In this document: piece by piece, positions 1 to 8,187 of the stretch
Numbering within the stretch: the first letter of the stretch is position 1
Layout of the letters: the number at the start of each line of letters is the position of its first letter
NCBI RefSeq assembly: GCF_001953955.1
Contig: NZ_CP019301.1
Location: 512,501-576,500 of the forward strand
From: Prevotella intermedia ATCC 25611 = DSM 20706
GTDB taxonomy: Bacteria > Bacteroidota > Bacteroidia > Bacteroidales > Bacteroidaceae
Direction of reading: 5' to 3'
Length of the DNA stretch: 64,000 nt
The notes under the pieces: model-generated
What the model saw: only the letters and a program-made list of their open reading frames with translations
Database searches by the model: none
Told to the model about the DNA's origin: nothing
Translations under genes and position numbers: made by a program

Positions 1-1400
1 AAACCCATATTGAAAGTTGGCGTGCGGAAAAGTCCTAAAATAGGTTGCATCTGCATATTTATCTTTATACCGCCAGCCTTTGCTATTGCTGCCTTGGCTG
101 CTATTGCTGCTGCCTGCATGGCTTTATCTTCAGGTATACCTTTCTTTATCATCTCAGCGGCTATTCGCTTTGTCATTGCCGCAAGCACGCCATTATAGGC
201 AATGGCTGTGATACGGCGCGAAAGATATTTGTTCATATCGCCATCAATATAAACGGGTGCATCGGTCTTCAGCCATTGATAAGCACCGAATGCACCGAAT
301 GCCCACTGCCAACGACTATGGTTTTTGCTCTTTACAGACAACTCCTCGGTGAGTGAGTTTTGCAATTGGCGTTGCTCCAAATGCAGGAAATCCTGCGGAA
401 GATAATCGTTGTCCATCATCATATAGTCGCGAAGAAACTGCCAAGAGGTCATAGAGTTAAGCACAAAGCCATTGCCGTTGTACTTTACACCTACTCCCGT
501 GTTCAGCATATTGCGCCTGTAAACACTCTGACGGTTCTGGCTCGGACTTTGTGTTCCAGCTTTCAAGGCATAGTAAGGCGAGGTTATATCGGCAGTAGCT
601 ATCTGCTCTTTCGTTACTATCTGACCGTATGGGAAACCATTTTGGTTCACATACTGATAATCGGCTACGAAACTGAGATTCAACCGATGGGTTGGATTCC
701 ACAGCAAACGGGCTTTTCCACCAAACTCGTTGAACTTATCGGCACGCTCACCATTGAACTTATTGGTGAAGAAACCGTTCTGTCCGCCGTAGAAAGCCGA
801 AAAAGCGAAAGCCGTTTCGTCGCTCAACTTTGTGTAATGTCCTATCTCTGCCTTGCGCCAGAATTTGTTTCCGAGCGAGAGTTTAAGGTCTGTGCCTTGA
901 TAAACAAACGGATTCTTACTATAAAGACGTATCAATCCGCCTTCGGTATTCATTCCATAGAGCGTCCCTTGAGGGCCGTGGAGCACATCAACACGGTCTA
1001 TATCGTAAGTATGGAAGTTAAACGCACTCTTGCTCTGAATGGGCATATTGTCTACATACATTCCCACCGCAGGCGAATTTATACGCGAACCTATGCCACG
1101 CATATACATCGACGATGTGTAACGCGAGCCATATTCGGGCATTACAAACGAAGGAACGAAAGCCGAAAGCTGCCGAAGGTCTTGTGTGTTAAGGCTCTTC
1201 AACTGCAAATGACTGAACGAAGTGCTGTTCAACGGTTGCTGACGCAGGCGATAAGCCTCTTTCGGGTTATCGTAGACATATACTTCTTCAATGTCGTAAA
1301 TGCGTACAGTGTCGTTAATCTCTTCATTGTTATCTGCCAACAATGAAGTTGGTAGGAATGAAGCACATAAAAATGTAAGTAAAATCTTGTTCATTACCAT
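1..1400 (-). CDS. TonB-dependent outer membrane receptor, N-terminal part (runs off left edge)
   Basis: Reading leftward from an ATG at 1400 (alternative ATG at 1394) the frame stays open to base 1, giving about 466 residues. It begins with a signal peptide (MNKILLTFLCASFLPTSLLA), followed by a plug domain with the typical stretch VDVLHGPQGTLYGMNTEGG near residue 100. Aromatic, alternating barrel strands come next. This is the TonB plug plus the beginning of a 22-stranded barrel, so it should be an outer-membrane importer of an unidentified ligand (iron complex, vitamin or glycan). No CarboxypepD-like N-terminal domain is seen, unlike SusC proteins. The C-terminal half of the barrel lies outside the window. 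A TAnnTTTGC promoter box sits 37 bases upstream. The family is clear; the substrate cannot be told. Confidence 0.9.
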   Translation of the reverse strand, partial: MVMNKILLTFLCASFLPTSLLADNNEEINDTVRIYDIEEVYVYDNPKEAYRLRQQPLNSTSFSHLQLKSLNTQDLRQLSAFVPSFVMPEYGSRYTSSMYMRGIGSRINSPAVGMYVDNMPIQSKSAFNFHTYDIDRVDVLHGPQGTLYGMNTEGGLIRLYSKNPFVYQGTDLKLSLGNKFWRKAEIGHYTKLSDETAFAFSAFYGGQNGFFTNKFNGERADKFNEFGGKARLLWNPTHRLNLSFVADYQYVNQNGFPYGQIVTKEQIATADITSPYYALKAGTQSPSQNRQSVYRRNMLNTGVGVKYNGNGFVLNSMTSWQFLRDYMMMDNDYLPQDFLHLEQRQLQNSLTEELSVKSKNHSRWQWAFGAFGAYQWLKTDAPVYIDGDMNKYLSRRITAIAYNGVLAAMTKRIAAEMIKKGIPEDKAMQAAAIAAKAAIAKAGGIKINMQMQPILGLFRTPTFNMG

Positions 1401-1436
1401 TTCTTTATTGCATTAATCTAATATCGTTTAGTGGAT

Positions 1437-1445
1437 GCAAAGGTA
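1437..1445 (-). promoter_or_regulatory. Bacteroidetes -7 promoter box for the TonB receptor
   Basis: On the minus strand this reads TACCTTTGC, matching the TAnnTTTGC consensus of the Bacteroidetes primary sigma factor. It lies 37 bases before the receptor ATG. I did not find a convincing -33 TTG at the ideal spacing. Confidence 0.5.
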
Positions 1446-1600
1446 GTGAAAACCTAATAACTACACAATCCTTATTTATTAGGAAATACAAACAACACTG
1501 TAATGAGACCGCTACAAAGGCAACGTTCCGATGTTCTTTCGAAGCGTTAAGAAGGAGAAAAAGCACGGTTCCGAAGATATTTATGCCTATTAAAACTGAA
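1446..1600. other. non-coding gap, no gene seen
   Basis: Between the receptor promoter and the palindrome array I see no plausible gene. The whole gap to the next coding region is 1401-1881 and is AT-rich, and its only clear structure is the array at 1601-1684. Confidence 0.5.
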
Positions 1601-1684
1601 TTATCAAAGCTTTGAGAAATATTTATCAGAACTCTGATAATAATTTATCTAAGCTTAGATAAATACTTCTCAAAGCTTAGATAA
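1601..1684. repeat. four 18-bp palindromes at exact 22-bp spacing
   Basis: Units start at 1601, 1623, 1645 and 1667: TTATCAAAGCTTTGAGAA, TTATCAGAACTCTGATAA, TTATCTAAGCTTAGATAA and TTCTCAAAGCTTAGATAA. Each is an almost perfect palindrome of 18 bp, and the 4-base spacers are atat, taat and atac. The array lies upstream of the TonB receptor gene. Its geometry is identical to arrays at 21655 and 63181. The function is unknown; an operator array or a binding platform for a cooperatively binding protein is possible. Confidence 0.8.
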
Positions 1685-1881
1685 ATTAAAAATATACATC
1701 GAAAATTATATTATATACGGTTTCTCGTGAAAGCGAAACCTAACAAAAACAATGTCAGAACCTTTGCAAGCCCCACATATTAACATTGAAAACAAGAATA
1801 CGACTTATTGATTAACGATTTAACAAGACAATGGTTTTGCAGCGGTTTCTCTGCAAGAAGAAAGAAAAGTAAGCCGAAAAA

Positions 1882-3018
1882 CTATTCGTTTACTACACCA
1901 CAATGGGGGCAACGCCCTTTCCTGTGAAGACGAGAGCCGCAGTTGCCGCACTCGTAGGCGTCGCTGCTCTTCTTGAACCAAACCCGAATACCATAATAAA
2001 TGTAGACCAAAAGCAGCAAGTATCCTATATAATATAAGGTGAGAACCGAAAAAACAATATAGTTTACCGCACAGATAGCTGCCAAACCACACAGATACAT
2101 AAAAGCATCGCCCGAACGAAGCAATCGGCGGACATCGTCGAAGGCAGCAATACCTATCAGCAACATTGCCCAGACAAGCAACAGGAAAATGTTTAAAAGT
2201 ATGGGTTGCGAGAACGGATTGAGCGACGGGTGGAAGTAAAACTCCCGCCACGTTTCAGGCGCAAAAAGCTGAATGCTCGCATAGAAAGTTGCCGACGTCG
2301 CTACAATGATGGCCAACAACGTTGGATAGAAAGAGTTTATATCGTTGAAATGCACTATGTTGGCATTGCGTTTCATAATCTTACGCATCAGATAACTAAC
2401 GCCAATCAATGAAATAACGACCAAGAAAATAAGCAAGTGGATGTTTGAAAACAGAGAAATGAACTGCGATATGGGTGTGTCGGGGTCTACCTTCTTCAGC
2501 AGTTGCCGCTCTCTCGCCCAGCCAAAGGCATAGTCTTCCGTGGCAACGCGCACCCAAACCGAGTCGATACTGTCGTTCGGAAGAATGCGAATACCGGCTA
2601 CCACCAACGATTTCCCCTTCGCTACAGCAAACGAATCGGTTTCAAGATTGTTCACTACTTCCTCTGGCTGTTGCCTTAAAAGCATCAAGGAGTCTTTGCT
2701 TACTACGAAATTGAACCCTTCAGAATAATGATGCTTCACACGGAAAGCAAACGAATCCAACTTTGTCGTAGTGCCAGACCACTCTATACTGTTATCGGCT
2801 TGTTTCATCAAATCGAGCGAATCGTGGTTCGGAAGTATGCGCCGGGAAATCTGTGCTTCCTGAATGCTGTCGGAAAGACGGAAGTTTGAAGGCGTTTTCT
2901 TATGGTAGCAACTTGTAGAAACAAGCGAAAGAAGAAGCAACAGAACCACTACTCCGAAAGAAACATACATCTCTCGGAGGTTCTTTAATGGCTTGCTATG
3001 TTCAAATTGTTGTTTCAT
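1882..3018 (-). CDS. zinc-ribbon membrane protein, predicted lipoprotein-type N-terminus
   Basis: A 378-residue protein. A hydrophobic segment ends in a possible lipobox (LVSTSC, Cys37). A soluble region of about 150 residues follows, with an SH3-like look, then four or five membrane helices (about 185-345). The C-terminus is a zinc ribbon with two CxxC pairs (CGNC and CPHC, residues about 357-374). The start codon lies 7 bases after the stop of the RlhA-type gene, so the two are probably cotranscribed. A later in-frame ATG (residue 17) would give a shorter, cleaner lipoprotein signal. The function is not recognised; the layout suggests an envelope protein with a cytoplasmic zinc-binding tail. 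Confidence 0.8.
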   Translation of the reverse strand: MKQQFEHSKPLKNLREMYVSFGVVVLLLLLSLVSTSCYHKKTPSNFRLSDSIQEAQISRRILPNHDSLDLMKQADNSIEWSGTTTKLDSFAFRVKHHYSEGFNFVVSKDSLMLLRQQPEEVVNNLETDSFAVAKGKSLVVAGIRILPNDSIDSVWVRVATEDYAFGWARERQLLKKVDPDTPISQFISLFSNIHLLIFLVVISLIGVSYLMRKIMKRNANIVHFNDINSFYPTLLAIIVATSATFYASIQLFAPETWREFYFHPSLNPFSQPILLNIFLLLVWAMLLIGIAAFDDVRRLLRSGDAFMYLCGLAAICAVNYIVFSVLTLYYIGYLLLLVYIYYGIRVWFKKSSDAYECGNCGSRLHRKGRCPHCGVVNE

Positions 3019-3025
3019 TCGGTCG

Positions 3026-4960
3026 TTATTCAGCGTATATATTCATCTGACAGTCCTTGCAATCGAACTCCAAACGGAAGCGTCGCTTGTCGCCAAGTTC
3101 CAAGAACAGTGGCTCTTTCCACGTTGGTTTCTTGCCACCGTGCACCACGCAATAGCCCAACGAATAGCGAACACAATGGCGGCACTGCATAATGAGAGCC
3201 TCATCGTGCATGGGTTTCGTGTCCATACACTCGAAAGCAGATTTTACATTCGCTCCCTGTTGCTCGTAAAATGCCCTTGCCGCACGGTTGGAAACGTTAT
3301 ACAGGTAGGGAAAACGCTTGTATTGCGATGGATTTATGTATTGAAAAGCTGCCACATTGGTGCTGTCCAAAGCCTGCTTTTTCAGTGTGTCTGCTTCTTC
3401 GACAAGCAACGACTGGCGTGCAAAACTTTCGATGGCACTGCGTCTTAACTCCGCAAGCACGCTGCTCGGAACAAAATATCGGTCGGCATTATCGTTTATT
3501 TCCACTCTCTCGCAAGCATAAATGGTATTGCCCAGCTTGGTGAGTTGTCGGACGATGTTGTCGCGCTGTGGCTTCTTAGCCTCCTGATGCGCAAACTGAA
3601 CGGCAACCTTTGCTTCTACCTTTGGAACATCGACGCCACTTAAACGAACCGTCAGCGAATAGCCATCGGGGGTTAATCCAAACTCCATATCAATGGGTAG
3701 AAGGCGTACTGCCGACTGTCCTGCAAGTTCTTTCTCGAAGGCTTGGTCTTGGTTTCTATACAAACCCATACCCGCTTTCAAGCCTTGCGGCATCTTGTAA
3801 GGGTACAATCGGTTGCCCACAGCCTTGTTCACACGGAATCCTTCCAATGCTTCCACCGTTCGTCCTTCGCGGTTGGTCTGTCGATTGATGAAGCACAGAC
3901 CGTCGCCATTGGCGAAACTTGCCGTCGTAGAAACGTTAAACGAGTCGCAACGTATTTCCTTTACCTTGCCAACATACTCTCCCAATGCCTTCGGCGTGTT
4001 GGGCGAGAAGATGCCTTGCTGACGTCCATCGGCAAAATAATGGGTATATCCACGATTGAAAGTCTTATTAAGGTCGGGTGTGAAGTTGCATTCCACTCTT
4101 CCAAACGATGCACGTCGGAACTCGTCGGGGTGCTTTGCCATGATGGCGTTCAAACGTTGGTTGTATGCCGATACAACATTCTTCACATAATTAATATCCT
4201 TCAGTCGCCCTTCTATCTTGAAAGCACATGCTCCCGAACGCATCAATGCCTCAAGATTGTCTATCTGGCTCATATCTTTCAACGAAAGAAGATAACGCTG
4301 ATGCTCTATCGTCTTGCCGTCGGAATCTTTCAAATCGAATGCCATTCTGCAGAATTGGGCACACGCCCCACGATTGGCTGAACGGTCGAAACAATATTGG
4401 GAAGCATAGCAAATGCCGCTGTAACTCACACAAAGTGCCCCGTGCACAAAGGCTTCCAACTCTACTTCGGGCACAGCCGTATGTATATCGGCTATCTCTT
4501 GCACCGACAACTCTCGTGCCAATACCACTCGTTCAAAGGCCAAGGAAGCGAGCCAACGCACCTTTTCGGCAGTTCTGCTATCGCATTGTGTACTGGCATG
4601 CAGCGATATGTTGGTCTTTAGCTGTTCCTTGCAAGCCTTCAACAGTCCCATATCCTGAATCAACAAGGCATCGACCTTAGCTTTTTCCAATTCTCGAACA
4701 AGTTGCAACATATCGTCCATCTCGTCATCGTAGATGATTGTATTCACCGTTACGTGTACCTTTGCACCAAACTGATGGGCATAATCGCACAATGCTGCTA
4801 TGTCTTCCACACTATTGCCAGCCGATTGCCTTGCACCAAACTTAGCTGCACCGATATACACGGCATCTGCACCGTGGTCTATTGCAGCTATTCCACAAGC
4901 CAAGTTCTTGGCTGGAGCCAACAGTTCTATTGTTCGTGTCTTATTATCCTTGCTCTGCAT
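3026..4960 (-). CDS. rlhA: U32 family protein, RlhA-like 23S rRNA C2501 hydroxylation protein
   Basis: A 644-residue protein. The N-terminal U32 (collagenase-like) domain begins IELLAPAKN and continues through GADAVYIG and the typical motif FVHGALCVSYSG near residue 175. Cysteine-rich stretches (SANRGACAQFCR, and CRHCVRYSLGYC near the C-terminus) fit the cluster-binding cysteines of this group, and the C-terminal half resembles the DUF3656 region. The length and domain order match E. coli RlhA (YdcP), which is needed for 5-hydroxycytidine at 23S position 2501. A TTG 12 bases upstream is in frame but falls inside the promoter -7 box, so I chose the ATG at 4960. The family assignment is solid; the exact reaction is inferred from it. 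Confidence 0.85.
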   Translation of the reverse strand: MQSKDNKTRTIELLAPAKNLACGIAAIDHGADAVYIGAAKFGARQSAGNSVEDIAALCDYAHQFGAKVHVTVNTIIYDDEMDDMLQLVRELEKAKVDALLIQDMGLLKACKEQLKTNISLHASTQCDSRTAEKVRWLASLAFERVVLARELSVQEIADIHTAVPEVELEAFVHGALCVSYSGICYASQYCFDRSANRGACAQFCRMAFDLKDSDGKTIEHQRYLLSLKDMSQIDNLEALMRSGACAFKIEGRLKDINYVKNVVSAYNQRLNAIMAKHPDEFRRASFGRVECNFTPDLNKTFNRGYTHYFADGRQQGIFSPNTPKALGEYVGKVKEIRCDSFNVSTTASFANGDGLCFINRQTNREGRTVEALEGFRVNKAVGNRLYPYKMPQGLKAGMGLYRNQDQAFEKELAGQSAVRLLPIDMEFGLTPDGYSLTVRLSGVDVPKVEAKVAVQFAHQEAKKPQRDNIVRQLTKLGNTIYACERVEINDNADRYFVPSSVLAELRRSAIESFARQSLLVEEADTLKKQALDSTNVAAFQYINPSQYKRFPYLYNVSNRAARAFYEQQGANVKSAFECMDTKPMHDEALIMQCRHCVRYSLGYCVVHGGKKPTWKEPLFLELGDKRRFRLEFDCKDCQMNIYAE

Positions 4961-4968
4961 TCCAATGC

Positions 4969-4977
4969 GCAAAGATA
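4969..4977 (-). promoter_or_regulatory. -7 promoter box for the rlhA operon
   Basis: The minus strand reads TATCTTTGC. Transcription would begin only a few bases before the ATG at 4960, giving an almost leaderless mRNA. The box overlaps the upstream TTG that would otherwise extend the frame, which argues against that start. Confidence 0.55.
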
Positions 4978-5162
4978 ATCAATAAAAAAGAGAAAAGGCA
5001 GAAGAGTATATTAAAAAATCTAATCCAACAGGCAGTTCTCCTCCTTACTCGACCTTAACTCCGTCATTACTTTTAAGCAACATCAAGTTTGAAACAGCAC
5101 AACTACATAGTAATAAATTAATATTTAAGGGGTAAAAGTTTTTAAATATGCAATTTCTTTCT

Positions 5163-5171
5163 TACTTTTGC
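5163..5171 (+). promoter_or_regulatory. -7 promoter box for the structured RNA
   Basis: TACTTTTGC matches the Bacteroidetes -7 consensus. No gene follows within 690 bases, but a structured transcript with a strong terminator does. Confidence 0.55.
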
Positions 5172-5176
5172 AGTAC

Positions 5177-5413
5177 TAAATATTTTAAATAGCTAAACCA
5201 AAACAATTTTATAAATATGTTTTTCACGAAAAATCTATCATTTAGGTCTAAGTAATTGGCTATGAACAGCCTTGTGAGTTATGAAATGCAGTAGGTAATG
5301 ATTTAGCGACCTATCTTCTGCAACGACACACAACGCTTTGCATAACTCGAATAACCTATTGCAAAGGTAATACTATCTACGGAGAAAGACGAAACTTTCT
5401 CCGTTTTTCTTTT
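5177..5413 (+). ncRNA. structured non-coding RNA, 6S-like rod (candidate)
   Basis: Between a TACTTTTGC promoter box and a Rho-independent terminator lies about 235 bases without a reading frame. Nested pairings make a rod. The outer pairing is TAGGT with ACCTA, the middle one GAGTTATG with CATAACTC, and the inner hairpin pairs GCAGTAGGT with ACCTAT..CTGC around an AT-rich loop. A small GGCT/AGCC hairpin sits on the 5' side of the central bulge. A rod with a large central bulge is the known shape of 6S RNA, the RNA polymerase regulator. The assignment to 6S is inference from shape. The transcript boundaries come from the promoter and terminator only. Confidence 0.5.
5379..5413 (+). terminator. 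Rho-independent terminator of the structured RNA
   Basis: A 10-bp stem (ACGGAGAAAG / CTTTCTCCGT) with a 6-base loop is followed by TTTTCTTTT. Confidence 0.85.
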
Positions 5414-5473
5414 CTAATAGTTGTCTGTTCAGACAATAGTTTTCATTCTTTTCGTCTTATTCCTCACGATTAT

Positions 5474-5508
5474 GGCAGTCTTTCTTGTGAAGGCTGCCTT
5501 TCATTTTT
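5474..5508 (+). terminator. Rho-independent terminator near the ICE left boundary
   Basis: A 9-bp stem (GGCAGTCTT / AAGGCTGCC, one G-U pair), 7-base loop and T-rich tail. Just upstream is a palindrome, TTGTCTG-tt-CAGACAA (5421-5436). The left end of the conjugative element probably lies between 5414 and 5865, but no integrase or proven attachment site is visible. Confidence 0.65.
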
Positions 5509-5864
5509 TCGCTCTGTCCTCTCAGGTGTTCCTCTCCACATTCTACTCTATGTATTCGCATCGGGATCGGTTGTTCGTTGTCAGCGGCAAAGGTAGTTCC
5601 GGGCTTTCACGGACAAAAAAGGTCGGGGCGGCAAGCCGTTTAGACGACAATCTCCACACCTCCATTTCATTGCAGGTAGTATTCTCGCCGTAAAACCTTG
5701 TTTGTCCTAAGCCCTACCTTTTTACGCCCCTGAAACGAAAACGACCGACCCGACGGAAAGACGCATAAAAAAAATGTCGGAAACACGAGGACAGAGAACA
5801 TTAAAATGGAAACTCAACTTCCTCACCTCGGGAATCCGCATAAAATCAAAAAAAATCAGACAAG
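5509..5864. other. ICE leading-region gap, no convincing gene
   Basis: The open frames here (for example 5421-5693, TTG start) look like chance frames across a terminator and a low-complexity region. I see no recognisable gene until the ATG at 5865. Confidence 0.5.
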
Positions 5865-6074
5865 ATGAAACTGAGATACAAAATATCAATTTGGGTGGCT
5901 CTTGCACTCGCAGGTTCTCTCCTTTGGGGCGGAAGCGTCTGGCTTTGGCTGGTAGGGATATGTGCAGGGAAATTCCTCATTCGGCTACTCCTTACCATCA
6001 CTTTGGCAATCGCAGTGTACATCTTGGCTTATGCCCTCATCATCGGGGCAATACTTTGGTTACTCATTTCTTAA
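5865..6074 (+). CDS. small membrane protein of the conjugative element
   Basis: A 69-residue, almost wholly hydrophobic protein with two predicted membrane helices (about 7-30 and 38-68) and a short basic N-terminus (MKLRYK). It is the first gene of a plus-strand run of small genes (5865-13549) with short gaps of about 10-20 bases. Tiny membrane proteins of this kind are common in the leading region of Bacteroidales conjugative transposons, but I do not recognise a named family. The function is unknown. Confidence 0.6.
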   Translation: MKLRYKISIWVALALAGSLLWGGSVWLWLVGICAGKFLIRLLLTITLAIAVYILAYALIIGAILWLLIS

Positions 6075-6086
6075 ACAGACAGATGT

Positions 6087-6305
6087 ATGAAAAGAAGAAG
6101 CAAGACAATCGCACAGCAATGCAGATACTACGGGGTAGATAACATCTTCGAGTATATGGTATCGGTTTACCTCAATGGAAATATATCCGCCTTTGGGGAA
6201 CTATACAAGGAACTCAATCGGAAAGACAGAAAGGAGTTTATCACCTATCTCTTTTCAGAGGTTGCCCCTACCCATATCCAAGAAATCATTTTAGCAACAA
6301 TCTAA
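6087..6305 (+). CDS. hypothetical small protein, conjugative element
   Basis: A 72-residue soluble protein with a basic start (MKRRSKTIAQQC) and a predicted helical body. It begins 12 bases after the previous gene and ends 11 bases before the next, so it is part of the same operon. No family motif is recognised. Confidence 0.6.
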   Translation: MKRRSKTIAQQCRYYGVDNIFEYMVSVYLNGNISAFGELYKELNRKDRKEFITYLFSEVAPTHIQEIILATI

Positions 6306-6316
6306 ACATAGGAACA

Positions 6317-6598
6317 ATGGAAGCATTCAGATTTTACCAAGACCGAAAGGTTACTTGTTGGGAACGCACCCACTTTGAAGTAACAGCCGAGAATTACGAG
6401 GAAGCCGTTGCTCTTGTCAAGTCGTGGCAAGGTGAGGACGTTCTCTGTTTTGAGGACAACGAGAAAGTCATCATTACGGACGGAGAAACATTATATGACA
6501 CCTCCGAAAGCTTATCCGTAGAGGAAAACGGAGGGAAACCTACTATCGAGGTCTTTGCGGACAATGGAGAAGACATCATCAATAATACAGCCCGATAA
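6317..6598 (+). CDS. hypothetical acidic protein, conjugative element
   Basis: A 93-residue, strongly acidic protein with alternating beta-like segments (KVTCWERTHFEVTAENYEEA). It lies between two co-oriented genes with gaps of about 11-12 bases. Its acidity resembles small DNA-mimic or antirestriction-type proteins found in such leading regions, and an ArdA homologue lies downstream, but this is only a suggestion. No named family is recognised. Confidence 0.6.
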   Translation: MEAFRFYQDRKVTCWERTHFEVTAENYEEAVALVKSWQGEDVLCFEDNEKVIITDGETLYDTSESLSVEENGGKPTIEVFADNGEDIINNTAR

Positions 6599-6610
6599 CA
6601 CCAAACGAAT

Positions 6611-7201
6611 ATGAGAACGGAAACAAGAACATACGAGGTATATAACCTTCACGAACTGACCAAAGAGGCACAAGCAAAGGCACACAGCCATTGGGCGGAA
6701 CATTTCAACTATGGTTGGGACGAAGAAAACCGAAAGACATTGCAAGCCTTTGAACAGACATTCAATATCAAGGTGGACAGATGGTCATACGATGATTATT
6801 CCTATTGGTATCGTTTCACTTCTCATTACAGAGAGGAAGAAGATAATTTGAAAGGGGTTAGACTTCTGAAATACCTTGTCAATAACTATTGGAACGACTT
6901 GTATATACCCAAAACCATTTGGGGACACAATTACAAGACAAAGCGCAAGAGCCGTGTATTCGTCACCAATGATTGTGTTTTGACGGGCTATTATATGGAC
7001 TATGAGATATTACAGCCTATATACGACTTTCTGAAAGCCCCCGACAACACCACCCTTTACGAACTTATGAACAAGTGCTTAAACGGCTTTTTCAAGGCTT
7101 GCAGGGACGATATGGAATATCAACTCAGCGAAGAAGCCGTTGCCGAGAGTTGCGAAGCCAACAACTACGAATTTCTATCCGACGGAACATTATTCAACTG
7201 A
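6611..7201 (+). CDS. hypothetical conjugative element protein (196 aa)
   Basis: A 196-residue soluble protein rich in aromatic residues (YDDYSYWYRF, YWNDLYIPKTIWGHNY). It begins MRTETRTYEVYNLHELTKEA, and the segment after it reads like an antitoxin-like or regulatory alpha/beta protein. Similar proteins recur in the PcfJ/PcfK/ArdA block of Bacteroidales conjugative transposons. No catalytic motif is evident and no function is assigned. The ATG at 6611 follows the previous stop by 12 bases. Confidence 0.65.
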   Translation: MRTETRTYEVYNLHELTKEAQAKAHSHWAEHFNYGWDEENRKTLQAFEQTFNIKVDRWSYDDYSYWYRFTSHYREEEDNLKGVRLLKYLVNNYWNDLYIPKTIWGHNYKTKRKSRVFVTNDCVLTGYYMDYEILQPIYDFLKAPDNTTLYELMNKCLNGFFKACRDDMEYQLSEEAVAESCEANNYEFLSDGTLFN

Positions 7202-7218
7202 TTAAAACATCAACCACA

Positions 7219-7635
7219 ATGAAAGGTACAGAACATTTCAAGGACGTTATCCAAAACTATTTGGAAACCAGAGCATCATACGATGAACTCTTTGCGGAGA
7301 GTTTCCGCAAGGAGAATAAAAACATAGACGAGTGCATTACCTACATCTTGACGGAAGTCCAAAGAATGGGGTGTGCAGGTCTGTCCGATGAGGAGGTATA
7401 TTCCCTTGCCGTTCACTACTATGATGAGGATAACATCGAGGTGGGCAAGTCCATCAACTGCCAAGTCGTGGTAAACCATACTATCGAACTTACAGAGGAG
7501 GAAAAAGCAGAAGCACGGAAAAAGGCTATCGAGCGATACCAAGCAGAGGAATACCGCAAACTGACCGCCAAGAAACCAAAAGCGGAGAAGCAGGTGGAAC
7601 AGCAGATAGCACAACCCTCACTATTCGAGTTTTAA
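7219..7635 (+). CDS. PcfK-like protein
   Basis: A 138-residue protein matching the PcfK-like family found on conjugative elements. It starts MKGTEHFKDVIQNYLE and ends in a charged tail closing with LFEF. The body contains IDECITYILTEVQRMG and a repeated acidic stretch YDEDNIEVG. An upstream in-frame start at 7075 would overlap the previous gene by over 100 bases and adds a non-homologous basic prefix, so I chose 7219. PcfK is encoded beside PcfJ on conjugative elements; its biochemical role is unknown. Here it precedes ArdA and the split pcfJ. Confidence 0.75.
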   Translation: MKGTEHFKDVIQNYLETRASYDELFAESFRKENKNIDECITYILTEVQRMGCAGLSDEEVYSLAVHYYDEDNIEVGKSINCQVVVNHTIELTEEEKAEARKKAIERYQAEEYRKLTAKKPKAEKQVEQQIAQPSLFEF

Positions 7636-7656
7636 CCCTTGAACAACAAAAGGAAA

Positions 7657-8187
7657 ATGGAAGCAAAGGATTTGAACGAAGCACGCATCTATGTAGGCAC
7701 TTATGCCAAGTACAACAACGGCTCATTGCAGGGCGAATGGGTGGAACTTTCGGACTTCTACGATTTGGACGGCTTTATGGAGCGTTGTGCCGAGATACAC
7801 GAGGACGAGGAAGAACCCGAATATATGTTCCAAGCGTGGGAGGAAATCCCCGATGGTCTGATAGCCGAGAGCCATTTGGAGGAAACCTTCTTTGAACTTC
7901 GGGACGAGTTGGACAGACTGAACGACACGGAGAAAGAAGCCTTTTGGGTGTGGGCAGACGGCAACAACGCCCAACTCACACAAGACGCTTACAGCCTTGT
8001 GAAGTCTTTCCAATCGGACTACATAGGAAGTTATGCAAGCAGGGAAGATTTTGCGGAGGAGCTTGCGAAAATGGAGAACTACTTACCCGATTTTGCGCTG
8101 ATATATTTTGACTTCTCCAAATATGCCGATGACCTTTTCGATATGGACTTTTGGTACAAGGATGGCTATGTATTTCGGAACAACTAA
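7657..8187 (+). CDS. ardA: ArdA-like antirestriction protein
   Basis: A 176-residue, very acidic protein (EARIYVGTYAKYNNGSLQGEW at the N-terminus; many Asp and Glu). This is the ArdA family, a DNA mimic that occupies the DNA-binding site of type I restriction enzymes and protects incoming conjugative DNA. The N-terminal motif (RIYVGTYAKYN) and the length, about 165-180, fit. I chose the ATG at 7657 because the upstream TTG at 7639 is weak and an AAAGGAAA sequence precedes the ATG. It lies in the leading block, where early expression after transfer is expected. Confidence 0.85.
   Translation: MEAKDLNEARIYVGTYAKYNNGSLQGEWVELSDFYDLDGFMERCAEIHEDEEEPEYMFQAWEEIPDGLIAESHLEETFFELRDELDRLNDTEKEAFWVWADGNNAQLTQDAYSLVKSFQSDYIGSYASREDFAEELAKMENYLPDFALIYFDFSKYADDLFDMDFWYKDGYVFRNN

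Noticed and set aside
360..1346. 328-residue plus-strand frame opposite the TonB receptor
   Set aside because: Its protein shows no family motif and lies on the complementary strand of a clear TonB plug and barrel.
4961..4972. TTG start extending the RlhA-type gene by four residues
   Set aside because: The TTG is part of the -7 promoter box TATCTTTGC, so it cannot be in the leader.
5421..5693. 90-residue hydrophobic frame starting at a TTG
   Set aside because: It crosses a terminator and ends in low-complexity sequence; the next true gene starts at 5865.
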